Assembly: GCA_008828725.1 (NCBI GenBank)
Contig: MEHQ01001076.1
Span: 806,001-870,000, forward strand
Direction: 5' to 3'
From: Saccharina japonica
Taxonomy: Eukaryota > Sar > Phaeophyceae > Laminariales > Laminariaceae
DNA: 64,000 bases
Shown here: positions 57,717 to 64,000 of the stretch, piece by piece
How the letters are laid out: every line of letters begins with the position of its first letter
How positions within the stretch are numbered: the stretch's first letter is position 1
Notes under the pieces: model-generated
The model's input: only the letters and a program-made list of their open reading frames with translations
Databases searched by the model: none
What the model was told of the DNA's origin: nothing
Position numbers and translations under genes: made by a program

Positions 57717-58920
57717 TGTTCATTATCTCCGAGTATGCATCCCATTGTTTTAAGCACCCAACGTAAGGCTCAGGCTACCAGTACATACACCGGAAGAAAC
57801 TTCGCGCCTCTTGTACAATATCCGAGGAGTATTTGTTTCTATCGTCATGCGCGAACTTTCCAGGTCGATGACGGAAGTTCCTGCAGTGTTGCGTGTTCGA
57901 CTACACTGCAATCCTGCTGTTATCCGTCAATGTCAAGACAACGGTCGCCTCATGGATTGTTTTCCATACTTCATCACAGCAGTGTATTGGGGGCACGAGT
58001 GCTGTATCACTCGCCGGTTGAGCTTGTGGCATCGTTGAGATCTCCGTACGGTGTAGTGCCCCCTGGCAGGTGACATAAATTCGGAATGGAGTCGAGCCGA
58101 ATAAGTGTATGTACTGTCCCAACTAGACATTCCAACATGTACCTTCGCTAGAAATGTTTCACAATCCAGCATGCGGAGCCGCGTGCAGGCTGTGGATCGG
58201 TTGCAAGATGAAGCTCCGCGGCTAGATAGAAACACACATACTGACGTGTGGCATCATTGATATCTCAGTACGGTGTAGTGCCCTCTGGCAAATAACCTGC
58301 ATTCCGAATGGAGTGGAACCAAACCAGCGTATGTAGCACCACAAAATAAAAATTCGAACGTGTGATCGCGCTCGAAATGTTTCTCAATCTAGCATGCGGA
58401 GCCGCGTTGAGACTTTTGAACGAGCACAGGATGAAACCCCGCGGTAGCATAGAAACACACACGTCTGGCTCCAAATATGGTGTATATCAACCGTCAACGC
58501 CGTCGACGTCTCAAACGGAACGCAGACATGAAGTGACTGAAATTGTTACAGTTACGATGTCCATTGGAATCCCGTCAACCTGCTCATAAGCCCTTCCCTG
58601 CCAACTCCACAGGAGGATAATACCTACTCTGTAGCGACCAACTGAAGGCAGGAACGACGTCACCACGTACTCCCGAAATACATCACTATTTCACACGGAG
58701 TGCGGCGTCGTTCGAGTTGTGGAAAGTCGCCCATCAAGCAAAAAGCACGGGTGGCGAGCGGATGGCGTGCTCATAAATATTTCAAAGGCCTACATGTGAA
58801 CGCCGTTTAATCGCCTACAACGCGTTTTGCAACGATCGACATGCCATTTGAACTACAACAGCTGTAATATTAGTATTTTCCCTGCTTTTCGGGTGGACCA
58901 TTTGACAAACGGTGATTCAC
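57717..58920. repeat. Segmental duplication block Z, copy 2
   Basis: Counterpart of 12,269-13,290. The part at 57,864-57,925 keeps GATGACGGAAGTTCC...TGCTGTTATCCGTC in line with 12,418-12,480. 58,590-58,915 is nearly collinear with 12,960-13,265. Confidence 0.7.
58025..58475. repeat. Tandem pair of about 222-bp units inside block Z copy 2
   Basis: TGTGGCATC.TTGA.ATCTC, GTACGGTGTAGTGCCC.CTGGCA, GAAATGTTTC.CAATC.AGCATGCGGAGCCGCGT (58,155 and 58,377) and AGAAACACACA are shared. Unit 1 runs from 58,025 to 58,246 and unit 2 from 58,247 to 58,475. Copy 1 of the block has one unit. Confidence 0.85.
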
Positions 58921-60620
58921 AAAACACGGGTGGTCTCTGCATTTGGTACCTCATGGTTCCATTCGGTAGTAGATAAAGAGGTAGCTCCCCTCTCGAGATA
59001 GCTCCTTTCTCTTAGTGCGGGTATTCTTTATGTACCGTTTGAACAATATGTCTCCTAGTGGTTTTGTCGTTACAGCGAATATTGAGGGACGGTCCTCTTC
59101 GTCATTGCGATACAGGGTTATTTTTTTCATTTGCAAGGTATTACCAGCTGCGTGACAGCTCGCGATACGTGTTTGCTGCATATTTATCAGATATGTGTCT
59201 CATGTAATGTTGGTCGATTTCTTTGCTGAGCGGAGAATCCAGGCGTACCCCATTAGTGCTTTTGCTTCTTTATTTCACAACTAACTTTGAAGGAGTCTAG
59301 GACCCAGGTTCGCCGGTTGGATGACGGAATGACTAGCCACCTGCACCCGTTGTCCGTAAGCAATTTTGCGATAACAATGTATTGATATTGGTGTTTAGGA
59401 TGTTGGCGCGTCGGTTGCTTGCTTGAACAACAAACCGGACGTCGCGCTCGTGGTGTGGGTTCTTGACACCGATCGTTTGAAGCCTAGACCGGACTGCCCC
59501 GGAGGATACGACCCAGTTGTCCACAACATAAATAGTTGGCTAGTCGGCTGTGATTTGTTGGAGTCAAGTACCGTTGGTCGACGAATACATTTTGTCTTTT
59601 AGTCAACGTGTTTTTTCAATACGTGTACATGGATTATCAAGGAAGTCTGGGATTGCGTGCAGTCTGCACCGTTTCGAACCATGCGAGGTTCTAGCTTTCG
59701 CCATTTCAAAGAAGCAAGTTAATTATCTCGGGCATATACAAGCCCCAAACAAGGAGGAGAAAAGTAATATGTTTAATCATTGGTCATGATATCTCGTGGT
59801 ACTTGAAAGGCCACAACTATAACCAGGCCGAGGGTCTTACCCTTACGTAATCGCCGACCAGGCACATTGAATCCAAACTAGGCATGGTGTATACATCCCT
59901 AAGCAACCTCAACATTCGGTCTTGCTTGTAGGAAAAAACCTTTACATCGAACGCGCCAAACCATCACCATGTTGCGGCAGGTAAAATGCTGATCGCAGTT
60001 TAAACCGTGGAACTGACAACAACACATGTCCGCATCACGTCCAGGCAAATATAAACGCCTCTACGTACGTTATAGATATACGACATTATCTGAGCTATCC
60101 TTCCTTCTAAACGACTGAATAACGTGCCAGGGGAACGACAGCTTCAACGACCTAAACCGCTTTCTTGGTTTGAAAGCGATAACCATATCGATGAAGCGAT
60201 GGATAGGCCTGAAACTGACAGAAGCACATGCTAGGTTTATCAAACACACTCAAGGACATATGTTCGACATAGGTAAACCATATCGCATGAGCTAGTACTC
60301 AGACCAGAGCTGATCTCTTCGGGTCTAGGACAAGCTACTGACATATCCCTTCTAAAAGTTTTCTACTTTACGTCGCAGCCCCTGAACGAACCGTTAGCGC
60401 AAAACGAGATATGTCGGTGTGAATGGTGGACCTGTTCCCTCCGGTATATTGCCGATATTGCTTACTCCGGGACATTATTCCAACTGAACACATAGGACAA
60501 CACGTAACACACGTTTGTAATTGTTTGTGACTGGCATAGCGTACATGGCGTGTTCAAGGTAGTTTAAATATGTGCGCTATCACATGCATAGTACCAGGTG
60601 ATGTACGTATCATAGTAACA
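58921..60620. other. Intergenic with segmental duplication block W, copy 2
   Basis: 59,607-59,715 and 60,480-60,620 match block W near 13,940 and 14,795. The rest shows no gene. Confidence 0.5.
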
Positions 60621-63600
60621 TACTAAAATACATCACTTAAGTATGTGTTGAAAACAAAGCGAGTGATCATACCATGGTCAGAACCTAGAGTATAATAGAA
60701 AAACTAAAACCACTCAATGCAATCGCTTAAAATGCTGATTTTTGCTTTCCTGAACGGCGTCCAGCGCTGGACGTACGGCAGCAGGTAGTAAGGGTTTATT
60801 ACTCCATGGCTAGCCGTTTCGACCACATACATACGGCATATACTAGTGTGATATAATGCCCCCAGCGGCTTGTTTGTGCCTTGTGGCCTTGCTGAATATT
60901 GCTTCTCTTTTAACAGCCGGGAACATGACAGCAGGCTACAGCGGCTGTATCTAACTGGCAGCTTGGAAATTCGTCTTGTGGTTTATTCCCGTGGCTTGCC
61001 TAAACGTCCCCCTCAACTATTACCCTCAACTATCATAGAAGCATGCTATAACTTTCAAATCAAATCGGACTAGTACCGGTGTCCGCGCAGTTTGATAACG
61101 ATAAGTGCGAAACAGGCGTAGGTGTAGGGGAATCCGTGATTTGGCGTTATTCGACGGGCTACAGGAGGTTCAGTGGTCGACGAAGAATGAATATTCGTAT
61201 GTATGCCCTAACACGTATGTTACTGTCGACGGCCGAAGCATTTGTAACGCCAAACCTTTGCAGAAAACGTTTCCTTTCGGCATTTCTTTAAAAAGGTATG
61301 TGTGTGACTGGTGCTAAGGTTTCGATATACGCCCATTCTCAGTACCGCGCCTAGGCAGCGTGTGTGAGCAGCTGTTTGCCTAGTCCTACTGGTGTCGAAG
61401 TCAGAGTAGCAGACGATATCATTAAGGTGGATATGTTGGGATCAGTTGACATAAATGTATAACGAAACATTTGTTTTTTCATAAAAACACAACTGCGTAA
61501 GGCTGCACATTACTACGATAGCTACTCGGCTTAATGCCTGTTTGGGGACGATAGTAAATAATCTAAAATATACCCCCGACTGATCAATATATGCGAACCT
61601 GCCATCCTTCGCAAGCCTGCTTCGCATACCTTGCCTGATAGGATGTATGTTACACTTGTGCGAACCGCTCAACACCTCACGGCCTTTCGCGCGTGGCACA
61701 CGCAATGTCGGCCTGGTCGGTGGGAACCTGAGGTGCCTTGTCCCGGCATCGTATGGATGCGGGGTAAAGGGACATACGACGTCATATATCGCTTGCACGC
61801 TAGAGTCATCCCACCGTAGGGGCGCAGCGTCATTTTCTGAGCTCCTCTCATGAGGAGCTCAATATCTCACCCGAAACATGACTTCGGAAACATTCGTTCG
61901 CACAATCCGACCAAACCTTCTAATGTGGTAGCCCAAAAACAAATATACCGGTAAACATATAATAGTATCCGGTGGTTACGCACGTGAGCAGCACAAAACC
62001 GGTCAGACAATATTGAGCCGAAAAGTAACACCCCTACCGTGGGATCGCTCGCTAACACGTACCCCCTTGCTGCAGTAGTACCAGTATTTTCTCACATACG
62101 TGAACACACGCTAAGGCAGAGGTGCACCATACAGTTTGTGAGGTACCTCGCCGGAGGAGCGCTATACCTCTTCAACAAAACAAAAATGAACTTTGAGAAA
62201 CCATGCAAGTGCAACGCAATGGACAATCTCATGCCCTGATCCACGTAAAACATGTTGCAAGTGCAGCAACAGCAATAAAAAAAAACATGGCTAGAGTTCC
62301 GAAGCTTTTGGGATGCGGTAGCCGCGTCATTCAGAAACCGTTTCCTCTAAAAATCGCTAGGTGCCCCTATAGCAGCAGGCATCTCTGGGTAGATGCAATG
62401 TGAACATACGCGAATGAATACAGTATAACACTTATATCATCATGCGCAGGTTTTATCTCTGCTATGATAGGGGCCGAACATTTGAACTAAACAAATCTGG
62501 CCGACAGGTCTTTTGTCGAACATGTTAGTATTTAAATTTCCCGCCATTTCATTTGTGGTGTTATAGCTTTTTGTTTAGGACATGACATTGATTCGTGCTG
62601 CGTTAGCAGAAGTACCTTTTGGCCGATTTTGTTCTATATCTTGGTGTACTCTGTAACTGAGGAATGACCCTCGGTATAACATTTATTTGCTAACTACACG
62701 GCAGGCTTGGTTAGTGCATGTGCCATGGAAGTTGTTTAAGGGAAAACATCATGAACGGGACATTGCTTTCGCATGTGTATGGGTGTAGCCGTCACGATCC
62801 AGGCAGGAGCAAAGGTAAAGTGCGGAAAACGTGTAAAAAACATATATATGAATGTCATATCGGGCCCCGAAGGACCGAAAAGAAGACAAGTCGAAATAAA
62901 AAGTACCTGGTGGATTTTAAATGGAAAATCCAAAAAGCAAACCGGTCAGTCTAAAGTAGTCTCGACCCTGCTCTCTATTATAGCTGTCCAAAGTTCACCG
63001 AGCGTCCTACACCTAGGGAACCATTCCACAGATGTTTCTATATGCCACAACTGTTTCCTCAACGTGTACAATCGGTTTCCTCAACGTTCACAAGGTTAGA
63101 TACTACCAGTACCATCAAATGGAGAATACACGTCATGCACGACCTTATTGGTCACTGCATATACCACATACGTAATTTAGTGCGCACATACATACCAGGT
63201 TAACAAAGCACATAAACACCAACAGTTGTTCTGCTGAGTCAATCACTGATATGCGAAGAAACCCAGCTCAGTTAGAAACACCACAACACTCGTTTTGGCT
63301 ATATTACCTAAGTATTGCATTCCTCTCACAACTCTGTTGTGATGGAATTCCACTGCTCAGCCCACCCGGAACCCAAAATGAAAAAAAAACACGTGCAGAT
63401 GTAAAGATCCCAAAAATACGAAATACAAGAGTGATAGTCAGAGTCTCAACAATTAATCCAAACTCTGAATTGAAAGCCCCCCCATTAAACTACCAGCGTG
63501 TTTACCGATCAAATAATCTGATCGTCAAAAGAAATACCAGTACGTATACCTTATGCCTATCTTCAGTCTCCAATCGAGAAAGCAACATATAGATCGTATC

Positions 63601-64000
63601 AACAGTGTGTTAACCTGAGCACCATAAATAGTGTACACAGAAACACCACCAGCTTCGTTCATTCAGATTTGGCAGTACAGCAGTCGTGCATTCCTCCGTA
63701 TCGATGGGCAATATCGTAGTATTGAACCATTTAAAAGCTAAAGAAAATACGATTAGGGCGTACGTACGATCCATATCAAATATGCACAAGGGGCTTCGCC
63801 GGCGGCCTGGACGGCCGCTGGTCGCAGCCTTTCGTGATACCGGAAATATTATCAACATTGTAGCTAAGGATGGAGGTCAGACTTGATGCCATGAGCTACA
63901 CACGGTAGCAGCAGCATTGTGTCGAAGGATACAAATCAGACGTAATGCCAAGAGTTGAGAGCGCTCTGCACACTGCCGACGGGCAGTGACAACCGTACTA
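60621..64000. other. Intergenic, no gene recognised
   Basis: Only short frames without family signature. A perfect hairpin lies at 61,837-61,860. No further copies of the modules or of blocks X-Z were found by eye. Confidence 0.45.
61837..61860. other. Perfect hairpin, 10-bp arms
   Basis: TGAGCTCCTC-TCAT-GAGGAGCTCA. Resembles the shorter hairpin at 4,728. Not followed by a T run; no role assigned. Confidence 0.6.

Noticed and set aside
1..64000. tRNA, rRNA and small RNA genes
   Set aside because: A scan by eye for box-B-like GGTTCGAATCC and for rRNA-like conserved stretches gave nothing convincing. A tRNA search program would be needed to exclude them.

Overview
This window is nuclear DNA of a eukaryote with a sparse, repeat-rich genome. 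The evidence is spliceosomal introns with GT-AG borders, decayed hAT-type and long-inverted-repeat DNA transposons, a dead non-LTR retrotransposon tail, minisatellites, and long stretches with no plausible gene. I cannot name the species. An alga, another protist or a small invertebrate would all fit.

The only convincing genes are two paralogues on the plus strand that encode secreted, extremely cysteine-rich modular proteins. Gene 2 (46,924-57,716) has a signal-peptide exon followed by 15 intact exons. Fourteen are 219 nt and one is 222 nt. Both borders of each are phase 1, except that the last may run on to a stop. Each exon encodes one module of about 73 residues made of two half-modules with the pattern C-x4-C-x14-C-x4-C-x4-CC, so 12 cysteines per module and about 180 in the protein. 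Three further exon copies (48,715-48,931; 49,147-49,341; 53,368-53,581) are dead. Gene 1 (7,944-12,268) is a shorter relative with three module exons kept and two dead ones, and its reading frame into the second exon is uncertain. The arrays grew by tandem duplication of a roughly 450-bp exon-plus-intron unit. The latest event is a 1,023-bp duplication (50,113-51,135 and 51,136-52,158) whose junction lies inside an exon and created a chimeric module with one extra alanine codon.

The two genes sit in an old segmental duplication. Non-coding blocks around gene 1 (4.8-5.5, 6.2-6.4, 7.6-7.8, 12.3-13.3, 13.9-14.1 and 14.8-14.9 kb) recur in the same order and strand around gene 2 (33.1-33.6, 43.4-43.6, 46.1-46.4, 57.7-58.9, 59.6-59.7 and 60.5-60.6 kb). 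A separate block at 17.6-19.2 kb recurs at 27.4-28.8 and 29.3-30.1 kb. A possible relic module lies at 34.7 kb.

Layout: 0.2-4.1 kb is a dispersed repeat containing a 27-unit CTG tract and two nested transposons; 4.2-15 kb is the gene 1 domain; 16.1-17.5 kb is a second copy of the dispersed repeat; 17.6-19.2 kb is a duplicated block; 19.5-24.4 kb holds AT-rich short repeats around a LINE fragment and a 750-bp tandem pair; 24.43-26.46 kb is a 2,033-bp hAT-like element and 26.62-27.08 kb a 468-bp hAT MITE; 27.4-30.1 kb holds duplicated blocks; 33-43 kb has minisatellites and a 1.2-kb tandem repeat; 46-60.6 kb is the gene 2 domain; 60.6-64 kb shows nothing recognisable apart from one perfect hairpin. 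All comparisons were made by eye; no alignment or database search was run.
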